Shown: positions 8,072-15,771, numbered from the stretch's first letter. The stretch is DNA of 31,812 nucleotides from SIG440 sp045645905 (GCA_045645905.1 JAZRJT010000084.1:1-31812); one strand, 5' to 3'. Notes: a model not told the origin generated them from the sequence alone. Translations and numbers: made by a program.

Positions 8072-9070
8072 TCAACCACGCCAGGATTTAGGAATAAAAT
8101 ATTTCTCAAAAAGGCTCAGTGCGTATCTGTCTGTCATCCCTGCTATATGGTCACGGACAACAATCATATTATCCTCACTGCAGCTTATTTCCCGCACGTT
8201 CTCGGAAATCAGTTCGGGTCGTTCCATAAACAGCTCGAAAAGCGATTTTATAACATTGAAAGACTTCTTCTCTTCGTGTTTTGCATAATCATTAAGATAT
8301 ACATTTTCAAACATATATTTCCTGAGTCCCATCATAGCATCATATATTTCGCTATCCATTGTGATATCAGCTTTTCCGTCACTTGCACGAATTATACCGT
8401 TTATCATCGAATCAATTCTTTCAGAATGTGTTTTTCCCAAAATTTCGGCAAATTCCTTCGGAATATCCTCCTGTCTCATAACCCCGCCACGGGTAGCATC
8501 GTCAATATCATGATTTATGTATGCAATTTTATCAGCAAACCTTATCACCTTGCCCTCTAAAGTCTGGGGCATTTTATCACCCGTATGGCAAAGTATCCCG
8601 TCACGGACCTCGGCAGTGAGATTAAGGCCTCCTTTGCGTTCCAAAACGTTAACCACTCTCAGGCTTTGCTCGTTGTGGCGAAACCCTTCAGGGCAAAGAT
8701 GGCCAATAGTACGTTCACCTGCGTGGCCAAAGGGAGTATGCCCCAAATCGTGTGCCAGAGCAATCGCCTCGGTTAAATCTTCGTTAAGTCCCAAAGCACG
8801 GGAAACTGTTCGTGCAATCTGTGCTACCTCAAGAGTGTGAGTAAGTCGAGTTCTGTAATGGTCGCCCTCCGGTGATAAAAATACCTGGGTTTTATGCTTC
8901 AGGCGACGGAATGCCTTGGAATGAATAATTCTGTCCCTGTCACGCTGAAACTCGGTGCGAATTTCACTGGGCTCTTCGGCACGGGTGCGGCCTGCAGTTT
9001 TTGAGCTTAAAACTGCATAAGGACTGAGGGTTTTCTCCTCTATTTCTTCAATTCTCTCTCTTATGGTCAT
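8072..9070 (-). CDS. dgt: Deoxyguanosinetriphosphate triphosphohydrolase-like HD protein
   Basis: The 332-residue protein is of the short dGTPase type, which hydrolyses dNTPs to deoxynucleosides and triphosphate and so tunes nucleotide pools. HD-domain motifs are visible: RLTHTLEVAQIARTV, then HDLGHTPFGHAGE with the metal-binding His-Asp pair, then INHDIDD. The N-terminal DRDRIIHSKAFRRLKHKTQVF is highly characteristic. Its start ATG follows AGGTGA at 6 bases. Position before dnaG-rpoD is common in Clostridia. The physiological substrate of these short homologues is not fixed by sequence. It faces trmK across a 141-bp divergent gap, and no clear promoter was found for dgt. Confidence 0.93.
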   Translation of the reverse strand: MTIRERIEEIEEKTLSPYAVLSSKTAGRTRAEEPSEIRTEFQRDRDRIIHSKAFRRLKHKTQVFLSPEGDHYRTRLTHTLEVAQIARTVSRALGLNEDLTEAIALAHDLGHTPFGHAGERTIGHLCPEGFRHNEQSLRVVNVLERKGGLNLTAEVRDGILCHTGDKMPQTLEGKVIRFADKIAYINHDIDDATRGGVMRQEDIPKEFAEILGKTHSERIDSMINGIIRASDGKADITMDSEIYDAMMGLRKYMFENVYLNDYAKHEEKKSFNVIKSLFELFMERPELISENVREISCSEDNMIVVRDHIAGMTDRYALSLFEKYFIPKSWRG

Positions 9071-9145
9071 TTTTTCACCTGCTTTTTACTGAAATTTCCC
9101 TGCTAAGATATTTTTCTGCATTTACCTTAAAAATCCTTTTTTTAG

Positions 9146-9175
9146 TTGACAAAACAATTTCTTCAAATATATAAT
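9146..9175 (+). promoter_or_regulatory. Sigma-A promoter of trmK and the Nif3-like gene
   Basis: A consensus TTGACA (9146-9151) and TATAAT (9170-9175) are separated by 18 bp, 37 bp ahead of the chosen trmK start. Confidence 0.85.
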
Positions 9176-9211
9176 AATATTAAAGATACATTTTATCAAC
9201 GGAGAATATTT

Positions 9212-9907
9212 ATGAGCGAAAACAATCTTAACCTTAACCCCCGTCTTAAAAAAATTTCTGAACTTGTGCCGGCTAATTCCTGCACTGCAGACATCGGCAC
9301 AGACCATGCATATATCCCCATTGCGCTGGTAAACAGTGGCATAACTCCAAGGGCAATTGCATCGGATATTAAAAAAGGACCTCTTGCACGGGCTGCAGCA
9401 AACATCCGCCTTCACGGATTGGAAAAGAAAATTGAAACACGCCTTGGAGCAGGTCTTGAAACCCTTGCTGAAAGCGACAACACTGAAGTTGTAATTATTG
9501 CAGGTATGGGGGGAATCTTAATTTCGGATATTCTTGATGCATCGCCTGCTATTGTCAAAAATGCAAAACTTCTTATTTTGCAACCTATGACAGCCGTTAC
9601 CGAACTGCGACAATATCTGTCTGAAAATCAATATGAAATAACAGCAGAGCATCTTGTAGCCGAAGAAGAAAAAATTTATAATATCATCATTGCAAAGCCT
9701 ATGGGCAACACTTCCTACACCTTGCGTGAACTATACTTAGGCAAAGATCTGCGCAAAACCTCACCAAGCCTGGTTGAGCGTTACGAACAATCTGTTTTGA
9801 CAAAACTGAACAGACGAGTAGATGGGCTGAAAAAATCTCAAAATCCCGAAAACGAAAAAGAACTTAAAAAAACACAAAAGCTTTTGAAAATCTTAAACGA
9901 GAGGTGA
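9212..9907 (+). CDS. trmK: tRNA (adenine-22-N1)-methyltransferase TrmK
   Basis: The 231-residue class I SAM methyltransferase methylates A22 in the D loop of certain tRNAs. The SAM motif TADIGTDHAYIPIALV (residues 25-40) is the TrmK signature, IAGMGG follows near residue 95, and a C-terminal helical coiled-coil region rich in Lys and Glu ends the protein. The ATG at 9212 is chosen because GGAGA precedes it by 6 bases; a TTG further upstream would lie on top of the -35 box. The Nif3-like gene follows after 6 bp. In Firmicutes this pair normally follows rpoD on the same strand (B. subtilis yqfN-yqfO); here it is divergent. Confidence 0.93.
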   Translation: MSENNLNLNPRLKKISELVPANSCTADIGTDHAYIPIALVNSGITPRAIASDIKKGPLARAAANIRLHGLEKKIETRLGAGLETLAESDNTEVVIIAGMGGILISDILDASPAIVKNAKLLILQPMTAVTELRQYLSENQYEITAEHLVAEEEKIYNIIIAKPMGNTSYTLRELYLGKDLRKTSPSLVERYEQSVLTKLNRRVDGLKKSQNPENEKELKKTQKLLKILNER

Positions 9908-9913
9908 GTTCAA

Positions 9914-10717
9914 ATGATAAGATTATACGAAATAATTGAAGAATTGGAGGGGATTGCTCCCTCATCCCTTAAAGAGTCCTGGGATAATGTCGGGCTTATG
10001 GTAGGTGACGAAACACAGATTATCAATAAGGTCTTTATCTGCCTTGACCTCACAACTGAAAATGTAAAAAAGGCCATCGAATTCGGGGCAGACTTGATTA
10101 TATCCCATCATCCGATGATTTTTAAGCCACTATATTCGGTAACCGAAGGTGACCCTATTGGCAGTATGGTGCGCAGTGTAATTAAAAATAATATATCTGT
10201 ATTCAGTATGCACACTAATTTTGATAAAGCAGAAGGCGGAATGAACGACCTTCTTGCCCATCGCCTTGGCCTTGAAAACGTCCGCAAATTTACCCAGGAA
10301 GAATGTACCGATAACCTTGGCAATCCATTCTCGCCAATCGGCTGTGTGGGTATGCTTGAATACCCTATGTCAATGGAGAATTTTGTTCTGCACATTAAAA
10401 ATATTCTTGGTTGCAGTGCCATCAAGTACGCAGGCGACCTTGACGAATCCATACAGACGGTTGCGCTATGCTCGGGCAGTGGCGGCAAAGAAGGTCTTTA
10501 TTCAGCATTTCATTCGGGTGCCGATGCGTACGTAACCGCAGATTTAGGGCACGAACACGCACGTTCTGCATTTGAACTTGGGCTAAATATCGTAGATGCA
10601 GGCCACTTTGAGACAGAGAATATAATCTGTGACTATCTGGCAGACTTTTTTGAAAATCGTTTCCCCGAGATTGCAATTATGACCTCAGATGCCGAACCGT
10701 TTTATTCAAGAATTTAG
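9914..10717 (+). CDS. Nif3-like dinuclear metal-centre protein (GTP cyclohydrolase I type 2 / YqfO family)
   Basis: The 267-residue protein carries the three metal-ligand blocks of the family: ISHHPMIF (H65, H66), HTNFDKAEGGMND (H100, D104) and DAGHFETEN near residue 230. The family forms a toroidal hexamer with two metal ions per subunit; its in vivo function is unsettled. The length shows that the PII-like central insertion found in B. subtilis YqfO (about 370 aa) is absent. A strong AGGTGA precedes the start, which lies 6 bp after the trmK stop. An intrinsic terminator begins 3 bp after its stop codon, so the two genes form a closed unit. Confidence 0.92.
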   Translation: MIRLYEIIEELEGIAPSSLKESWDNVGLMVGDETQIINKVFICLDLTTENVKKAIEFGADLIISHHPMIFKPLYSVTEGDPIGSMVRSVIKNNISVFSMHTNFDKAEGGMNDLLAHRLGLENVRKFTQEECTDNLGNPFSPIGCVGMLEYPMSMENFVLHIKNILGCSAIKYAGDLDESIQTVALCSGSGGKEGLYSAFHSGADAYVTADLGHEHARSAFELGLNIVDAGHFETENIICDYLADFFENRFPEIAIMTSDAEPFYSRI

Positions 10718-10720
10718 CTT

Positions 10721-10758
10721 AAAAACCCTTGCTACATAACTTATAGCAAGGGTTTTTT
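10721..10758. terminator. Bidirectional terminator between convergent operons
   Basis: AAAACCCTTGCTA (10722-10734) pairs with TAGCAAGGGTTTT (10744-10756) around a 9-nt loop, with A and T tracts on either side. It serves the Nif3-like gene on the plus strand and the S26-like gene on the minus strand, whose stop codon overlaps its edge. Confidence 0.92.
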
Positions 10759-11225
10759 CATTTAATAATTCTATGTTTGATTTTTCTTAAAAGGTCTATA
10801 ATTTTAAGCTTAAATCTACGCCGTCTCAACGAGCTTACATATTTTAAGTATTTTTTATCATTGCAGCTCATCGTTTTTCCGTTGCGCACAACTGCCGTCA
10901 TTATTCCAATAATAAGATTTTCGGTAACGCCAAATTCTTTCACAATCTGATTGTCACCGCACAAAATGTATCCCCGGCTGTCTTCACCAATAATTCGGTG
11001 CAAAACAAACTGACCATCAGGTCGGCGATAAAAAATAACATCTCCCGTTTTGGGGCGCTCTTTCAACGCTTCAATAACAACACTATCCTTTCCCTGACGA
11101 ATCAACGGGCGCATACTAACCCCACGAGGTCCAAACGTAACAGAAGCACCACTCCTCAACTTCTCCTCAATAACAGGAAGCATATCCTCAAGTCTCAGAG
11201 AAAGATTTTTCTTTTCATCCATCAA
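10758..11225 (-). CDS. S24/S26 signal-peptidase-like protein, soluble type
   Basis: The 155-residue protein has the S24/S26 fold signature: GVSMRPLIRQGKD with putative nucleophile S37, then KTGDVIFYRRPDGQFVLHRIIG, then ILCGDN (88-92). The general-base position seems to be H76 in VLHRI, as in SipW/ER-type peptidases, rather than the lysine of bacterial SPase I. Unlike export peptidases it has no N-terminal membrane segment. The C terminus (133-155) is strongly basic and could be an amphipathic membrane anchor. It overlaps the PqqD-like gene by 11 bp and ends the operon. A role in cleaving a peptide handled by the PqqD-like protein is inferred from context only; it could be catalytically altered. 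Confidence 0.75.
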   Translation of the reverse strand: MMDEKKNLSLRLEDMLPVIEEKLRSGASVTFGPRGVSMRPLIRQGKDSVVIEALKERPKTGDVIFYRRPDGQFVLHRIIGEDSRGYILCGDNQIVKEFGVTENLIIGIMTAVVRNGKTMSCNDKKYLKYVSSLRRRRFKLKIIDLLRKIKHRIIK

Positions 11226-11481
11226 TTAAATCTGCCTCTTTTAATTTTTTTATAAATGCCTCAACATCGCACTTTGCTCTTTCAGCATCAACCTCATACT
11301 CTGCCATCAATGCATCCACAAGGCCTTCTTCTGTTATATCTTTTTCCATAGCCTTCCAGAGTGTTGCACCACTTTCATTAAGGTTTATTACACCGTTAAA
11401 ATCAAGTGCACCATTGCCAACAGGTACAACCACATAGTACCCCGCAACCTCTCTCAGCATAAAATCACTTTTTATTTTCAC
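11215..11481 (-). CDS. PqqD family protein (RiPP recognition element-like)
   Basis: This 88-residue protein fits the PqqD fold: LREVAGYYVVVPVGNGALDFNGVINLNESGATLW, followed by helices ending in AFIKKLKEADLI. PqqD-like domains bind leader peptides and present them to modifying enzymes, so a peptide partner is expected. The start is GTG (11479-11481): the residues after it (MKIKSDFMLREV) are family-like, although the ribosome binding site (AGGGAG) is about 12 bases away. It overlaps the end of the HPr-kinase-like gene by 17 bp and the S26-like gene by 11 bp, which implies translational coupling. No precursor peptide gene was found nearby. Confidence 0.85.
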   Translation of the reverse strand: MKIKSDFMLREVAGYYVVVPVGNGALDFNGVINLNESGATLWKAMEKDITEEGLVDALMAEYEVDAERAKCDVEAFIKKLKEADLIDG

Positions 11482-12241
11482 AGCAACAAGCGCTCCCTTC
11501 GTTGTTCATTCCGTTATAGGCAACAATTGCTGCCTCATTTTCCATATTGCAATAAAGCTTATACACCTTTACCTTTTTAAGCAATCTGTCCAGCAAGTCA
11601 AGAAGCTTTGACATATCACACGTATCTGTCGGCCTGATTGTCTGATCAAGAATACGGTGTACCGCCTCACGCGTAGACATAATCTCAATACGATTTTCTG
11701 CAGCCCTTTCAAGAAAGCATATTCCCTGCAAAGGAACAGATTTATTTTTGTTCTGGTCGGTCTTGCCGCTCCAGGGAGTTCCAAAAACCCACACATCCTC
11801 ATCAACCATACGGATAACAGGCTTATCATCGTTTATTATATACGTTTTATCCTCGCCAAAAGCTTTTCTCCATATGGTAGTATGCGTAGATTTGCCCGTT
11901 CCGCTGGGAGCAGAAAAAAGGTATGCTTTGTCCTGGTATACCACACCCGATGCATGAAGCATAAACCCATCAAATCCCAAAAGCTTTGTGCAGAATTCCG
12001 CACCGCTCCACATATATTCCACCTCAAAATCAGACATATGGGGAACAAGCGCTCTTTTTCGAGCAACATATTCGTCAGGCAACCCAACAACAATCTGAGG
12101 TTCACCCTCAAAATCATAACGATAGTCCCTTGCCTGAGTTTCGATTATGCCCCCTTTGCGAAGAATAAGACCGGTATCAACCCCGGCAATACGGTATTTT
12201 GCCTTTGATATTTCATAGATGTTTTTTTCTTGTGTGCTCAT
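11465..12241 (-). CDS. HPr kinase-like ATPase (HprK-related)
   Basis: The 258-residue protein resembles the C-terminal kinase domain of HPr kinase/phosphorylase. The P-loop SAPSGTGKST is at 110-119, INDDKPVI (136-143) matches the acidic Walker B region, and GTPWSGK (154-160) is a typical HprK-like motif. The N-terminal HprK domain is replaced by about 90 unrelated residues. Relatives in lasso-peptide clusters phosphorylate the precursor, and others belong to HPr-rel-A systems. The target here is unknown, and true HPr kinase is unlikely given the gene neighbours. The C terminus ends in SACCCENKK, an unusual triple cysteine. The ATG is one base after the SLH stop codon (coupled translation); an in-frame ATG 8 codons upstream lacks a ribosome binding site. 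Confidence 0.82.
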   Translation of the reverse strand: MSTQEKNIYEISKAKYRIAGVDTGLILRKGGIIETQARDYRYDFEGEPQIVVGLPDEYVARKRALVPHMSDFEVEYMWSGAEFCTKLLGFDGFMLHASGVVYQDKAYLFSAPSGTGKSTHTTIWRKAFGEDKTYIINDDKPVIRMVDEDVWVFGTPWSGKTDQNKNKSVPLQGICFLERAAENRIEIMSTREAVHRILDQTIRPTDTCDMSKLLDLLDRLLKKVKVYKLYCNMENEAAIVAYNGMNNEGSACCCENKK

Positions 12242-12242
12242 T

Positions 12243-13178
12243 TTATTCAGCCGCCGCTTCGTCATTTAAGAGCAAACTGCCCATTGAATATGTGCTGTTT
12301 TTGCAAACATAAACTTTTTTAATTTTTGAAGGATTGCCCTCTACTCTAAGGTTTGGCATAATTATTTTAATGTTTGCAAATGCACCGTCGACCAAAACAT
12401 TTGCTCCACCGCGAACAACCAAAGCCTCGGTGAGATTTGCGTTTGCTATACTCATTTCGGATGTTCCAACACCATCACCGATAACAACCATTTTCTCTGT
12501 TGCAACACCATCCAGCTTAAGACCGCCCACACGAATCATAACGTTTCCGTCTGCAGGAAGTGTTGTTGTCTCGGGGTCATCTATATAGTATTTCACAAGT
12601 CTGTCCATTACAACAGCAAATTCAGCTCTCGTAATATTGGCTGTAGGATTAAGCTTGCCGTCTGCACCGCCAACATATCCCTTGGAAATTATAGCCGCAA
12701 CACCTGATTTTGCCCAGTCTGCAACCATATTGCCATCTTTAAAGGTATCAATAACAGATGTGTCAACATCGTCGTTTACATCCAGCGCAAACACTCTTGA
12801 AAGAACAACAAAAGCTTCCTGTCTGGTGATGTTGTTGTCGGGATTAAGTTTGTTGTCAGAACCGTTGAATGCACCCATCGCAACAGCCTTGGACATCGAA
12901 GAATAAAACCAGTCATCTGTTGAAACATCGGTAAATGCAGAAATATCCGCATCATTGGTTGCACCACAGGCACGAACCATAATTGTAGCCATTTCAGCCC
13001 TGGTCATATTATTATTGGGGTAAACATAACCGCCATCACCTGTAAGCAAGCCGTTTTCAACAGCGTTTTCAATCGCCGCAGTTGACCAGTCGTCAGGCAT
13101 ATCCACAAAATCAGCCGCAAACACAGCGGATGATACAGACATAATACATATCATAAGTAACGCAAATATTTTTTTCAT
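12243..13178 (-). CDS. Exported S-layer homology (SLH) domain protein
   Basis: The 311-residue protein has a signal peptide (about 1-21, MKKIFALLMICIMSV then AVFA) and three SLH repeats (about 23-70, 80-130, 143-195), each with the TRAE/TRQE motif at 59, 118 and 183. SLH domains bind pyruvylated secondary cell wall polymers, so it should be held on the cell surface. Residues 210-290 have alternating short strands (VVIGDGVG, LVVRGGANV, IKIIMPNLRVEG) like a small beta-helix of the kind found in SLH proteins. There is no sortase motif. It is the first gene of the operon, with the promoter at 13228-13256 and AAAGGA before the ATG. Its function is unknown. Sharing an operon with the kinase/PqqD/peptidase genes makes it a candidate substrate. 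Confidence 0.85.
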   Translation of the reverse strand: MKKIFALLMICIMSVSSAVFAADFVDMPDDWSTAAIENAVENGLLTGDGGYVYPNNNMTRAEMATIMVRACGATNDADISAFTDVSTDDWFYSSMSKAVAMGAFNGSDNKLNPDNNITRQEAFVVLSRVFALDVNDDVDTSVIDTFKDGNMVADWAKSGVAAIISKGYVGGADGKLNPTANITRAEFAVVMDRLVKYYIDDPETTTLPADGNVMIRVGGLKLDGVATEKMVVIGDGVGTSEMSIANANLTEALVVRGGANVLVDGAFANIKIIMPNLRVEGNPSKIKKVYVCKNSTYSMGSLLLNDEAAAE

Positions 13179-13227
13179 TATAAAGCTTTCCTTTCATCAC
13201 AAAATGGCTTTTGCCTATATATGATTT

Positions 13228-13256
13228 ATTATACAATATAATAAGTTAATTTTCAA
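13228..13256 (-). promoter_or_regulatory. Sigma-A promoter of the SLH-HprK-PqqD-S26 operon
   Basis: TTGAAA and TATAAT are separated by exactly 17 bp, about 50 bp ahead of the SLH start codon. It is the only promoter seen for the four genes. Confidence 0.82.
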
Positions 13257-13293
13257 TCACATTTTGAAAAATCTTTAATCTTTGAATACATTT

Positions 13294-13338
13294 AACAAAA
13301 AATTTTGCTCTCAGTAGTCATAGCGACCACCGAGAGCA
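13294..13338 (-). terminator. asnA terminator
   Basis: GCTCTC (13307-13312) and GAGAGC (13332-13337) form the closing stem, with an imperfect inner GTAGTC/GACCAC stem. On the minus strand it is followed by AAAATTTTTTG. It lies 5 bp after the asnA stop codon. Confidence 0.85.
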
Positions 13339-13342
13339 GTTT

Positions 13343-14350
13343 TTAAAGCAAATTAATTCCATTTTCCTTGCATTCTTCAACCATTTCATCCGGCCATACT
13401 GACGCATGAACCTCACCAATGTGAGCCTTGTGAAGAATGTACATACAAATTCTTGACTGACCTATTCCTCCGCCTATTGTATAGGGAAGTCTGCCAGCAA
13501 GAAGGTCGCGGTGATAAGGAAGACTTGCACGGTCTTCACACTTTGCAATTTTCAGCTGACGCTTAAGAGATTCTTCCGAAACGCGAATACCCATACTCGA
13601 AACCTCAAAGGGAATATCCAGCAAATCGTCATAGAACAAAAGGTCTCCGTTAAACTCCCAATCGTCATAGTCTGGGGCTCTGCCATCGTGTCTTTTTCCT
13701 GATGTCAGCAAATCACCAATCTGCATAAGGAACACCGCACCCTTTTCTTTAGTTATTGCGTGTTCTCTTTCTTTGGGAGTGAGGTCAGGATACATATCCT
13801 CAAGCTCCTGAGTCGTCATAAAATAAACTTCTTCAGGAAGTCTTGGTTCAATCTGCGGGAACAGAGAATTAACGTATTTTTCGGTCATTTTAAACACATC
13901 AAAAATTTTTCTGACGGTGTGCTTAAGGGTATGGGTAGTTCTGTCATCCTTTGCAATGACCTTTTCCCAATCCCACTGATCAACATATATTGAATGTATA
14001 TTGTCGGTATCCTCGTCGCGTCGGATTGCATTCATATCAGTATACAAGCCCTCGTCAACCGAAAATCCGTATTCCTTAAGTGCATTTCTCTTCCACTTTG
14101 CAAGGGAATGTACAATCTGAAGATTGCGCCCTGTCTCAAGAACATCAAAAGTGACCGCACGTTCAACACCATTAAGGTCATCATTAAGACCTGTTTCAGG
14201 GTCAACAAAAAGCGGTGCCGAAACGCGAGTCAGCTTAAGCTCTCTTGCAAGGTTTGTTTCAAAATAGTCTTTTGTTGCTTTTATTGCCACCTGGGTATCA
14301 ATAAGATTTAAAAGTGATCTGTACCCTCGGGGCTTTATTACTTCTGCCAT
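13343..14350 (-). CDS. asnA: Aspartate-ammonia ligase (asparagine synthetase A)
   Basis: The 335-residue enzyme makes asparagine from aspartate, ammonia and ATP; its fold is related to class II aminoacyl-tRNA synthetases. Recognisable family blocks are NLIDTQVAIKATKDYFE near the N terminus, RVSAPLFVDPETGLNDDLNGVERAV, DMNAIRRDEDTDNIHSIYVDQWDWEK and the C-terminal TIGGGIGQSRICMYIL. The length matches E. coli AsnA (330). It is monocistronic, with its own promoter (14392-14420) and terminator. The ribosome binding site is poor (AAAGG about 14 bases before the ATG). I see no Asn T-box in the 5' region, which is only about 40 bp from promoter to start. Confidence 0.97.
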   Translation of the reverse strand: MAEVIKPRGYRSLLNLIDTQVAIKATKDYFETNLARELKLTRVSAPLFVDPETGLNDDLNGVERAVTFDVLETGRNLQIVHSLAKWKRNALKEYGFSVDEGLYTDMNAIRRDEDTDNIHSIYVDQWDWEKVIAKDDRTTHTLKHTVRKIFDVFKMTEKYVNSLFPQIEPRLPEEVYFMTTQELEDMYPDLTPKEREHAITKEKGAVFLMQIGDLLTSGKRHDGRAPDYDDWEFNGDLLFYDDLLDIPFEVSSMGIRVSEESLKRQLKIAKCEDRASLPYHRDLLAGRLPYTIGGGIGQSRICMYILHKAHIGEVHASVWPDEMVEECKENGINLL

Positions 14351-14391
14351 TTTATATCATAGCCTTTCTGTAACAGTTTTATTAAAAGTTA

Positions 14392-14420
14392 ATTTTATCA
14401 TTTTATTTTAAAAAAAGCAA
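14392..14420 (-). promoter_or_regulatory. Sigma-A promoter of asnA
   Basis: TTGCTT and TAAAAT are separated by 17 bp, with a TG extension one base before the -10. It lies about 40 bp ahead of the asnA start. Confidence 0.65.
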
Positions 14421-14503
14421 TAGCAAAACCTCAATTTTCTGTATTTTAGTAAATATTTTTGTTAATAATAAGTATGTAAAAACAATTCAGGAGGTGAAAT
14501 ACT

Positions 14504-14659
14504 ATGACAAACAACGGCGTTAAATGCAACGTATGCGAATGTATGTATCACAAGGAAGAAAACAAATGTAGTCTTGACACCATTCAGGTTAGTCACGAAA
14601 AGACAAGTGCTGATTCAATTGCAATTCCTCATTTTTGCAAGAGTTATGAAAAGAAATAA
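14504..14659 (+). CDS. DUF1540 cysteine-rich miniprotein
   Basis: This gene encodes 51 residues. The sequence begins MTNNGVKCNVCECMYHKEEN and ends IPHFCKSYEKK, with cysteines at 8, 11, 13, 22 and 45. The VKCNV-x-x-C-x-Y spacing and a late cysteine fit the DUF1540 family, which is common and multi-copy in Clostridia and whose function is unknown; metal binding is plausible. An excellent AGGAGGTGA lies 6 bases before the ATG, and a strong terminator lies just downstream, so it is an independent gene despite its size. No confident promoter was identified in the divergent 153-bp gap with asnA. Confidence 0.88.
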   Translation: MTNNGVKCNVCECMYHKEENKCSLDTIQVSHEKTSADSIAIPHFCKSYEKK

Positions 14660-14678
14660 CCCTGACCAAATTTTTTGA

Positions 14679-14723
14679 ACAAACGGCAGATGCTTCCCTG
14701 TATGGAATCATCTGCCGTTTTAA
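14679..14723. terminator. Terminator between DUF1540 gene and rseP
   Basis: AAACGGCAGATG (14681-14692) pairs perfectly with CATCTGCCGTTT (14709-14720), with a small inner TTCC/GGAA pair, and is followed by TTAA. It ends 5 bp before the rseP stop codon, so it probably serves both convergent genes. Confidence 0.88.
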
Positions 14724-14727
14724 CTAT

Positions 14728-15771
14728 TCATCCTGTAATTAATCGCATAATATCATTCCATGTTGCAAAAACCATTAACCCCAGCAATAGTATTAATCCC
14801 GCAAAATGAACAATTCCTTCTTTTTCAGGCGGAATCGGCTTTTTACGGATTGCCTCAACTAATACAAATAATATTCTTCCGCCGTCAAGTGCCGGTATGG
14901 GAAGAAGATTCATAATCCCTATATTAACCGAGATAAATGCGCCCAAAAATAAAAGATTTATAAATCCTGCTATTCCACCCTGCTGTGCAGTTTCGTTCAT
15001 CATACCAACCACGCCCACGGGTCCTGATATTTCATTCACTCCAACCTTACCGCTTATCATCATACCTAAAGACGAATAAACCATCTTACCCATCCATATG
15101 GTTTGATAAAAGGATTCACAAATTACATTGAATACATTTGTCTCTTCGGTCTTTATTGTGATACCCAGCAAATATGCAGGTGTACCATCTGAATATTTTG
15201 CAGCATATGGTTTAAAAGCTTTTGTTATTTTTTTACCGTCACGTACAAAAGTAATTTCACCCTCTGTCCCGTCGGATTGCTGCATAGCAAAATCTATATC
15301 ACGCTTTATATTAATCCTCTGCCCATTAAGCTCTGTAATTCTATCCCCCGGCTGAAGAAATTCAGCCGCAGGTGCTTCCTTCACAACATCCGCAACTACT
15401 GTATTGGGAATGCCTGATTCGGCATAGTAAAGACTCACAAAGGCTGTACAGATTACAAATCCCAATATCACATTCATAGCCGCGCCTGCCGCAAGGATAA
15501 TCAGCCTTGCATACCACGGCTTGCGTGAAAACGAGCCTTCGTCATCACTCTCGCAATCTTCACCCTCCATACTGCAAAAACCGCCTACGGGAACCGCACG
15601 CAGTGAATATCTTGTTTCCCCCTTCTTCCACGAAAAGACCTTTGGGCCCATACCTAAAGCAAATTCGTGAACCTTTACACCAAAAATTCTTGCTGCTGTA
15701 AAATGTCCGAATTCGTGAACAAAAATTATTATTGAGAAAAACAGTACAGCAAATATAATTGTCCAAATCAT
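14728..15771 (-). CDS. rseP: RIP zinc metalloprotease (RseP/RasP-type site-2 protease)
   Basis: The 347-residue membrane protease cuts substrates such as anti-sigma factors and leftover signal peptides within the membrane. HEFGH (19-23) in the first membrane helix supplies the zinc ligands and the catalytic glutamate. A PDZ domain occupies the middle (around GDRITELNGQRINIK). NLLPIPALDGGRIL near the C terminus carries the third zinc ligand and is followed by the last helices. Its start overlaps the dxr stop by 4 bp (ATGA type), so it is translationally coupled. It is the last gene of the pyrH-to-rseP run; ispG and proS, which often follow in Clostridia, are absent. Confidence 0.96.
   Translation of the reverse strand: MIWTIIFAVLFFSIIIFVHEFGHFTAARIFGVKVHEFALGMGPKVFSWKKGETRYSLRAVPVGGFCSMEGEDCESDDEGSFSRKPWYARLIILAAGAAMNVILGFVICTAFVSLYYAESGIPNTVVADVVKEAPAAEFLQPGDRITELNGQRINIKRDIDFAMQQSDGTEGEITFVRDGKKITKAFKPYAAKYSDGTPAYLLGITIKTEETNVFNVICESFYQTIWMGKMVYSSLGMMISGKVGVNEISGPVGVVGMMNETAQQGGIAGFINLLFLGAFISVNIGIMNLLPIPALDGGRILFVLVEAIRKKPIPPEKEGIVHFAGLILLLGLMVFATWNDIMRLITG

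Noticed and set aside
7915..8109. 64-codon open frame between dnaG and dgt
   Set aside because: It spans the hairpins, overlaps the end of dgt and lacks a ribosome binding site.
9146..9211. Upstream TTG start for trmK
   Set aside because: It coincides with the -35 box, and the ATG at 9212 has a ribosome binding site.
13343..14350. asnA as the cyclase of a lasso-peptide cluster with the HprK/PqqD genes
   Set aside because: Lasso cyclases are AsnB-type; this is AsnA of a different fold with its own promoter and terminator.
14351..14391. Asn-specific T-box in front of asnA
   Set aside because: The distance from promoter to start is only about 40 bp and no T-box sequence is seen.
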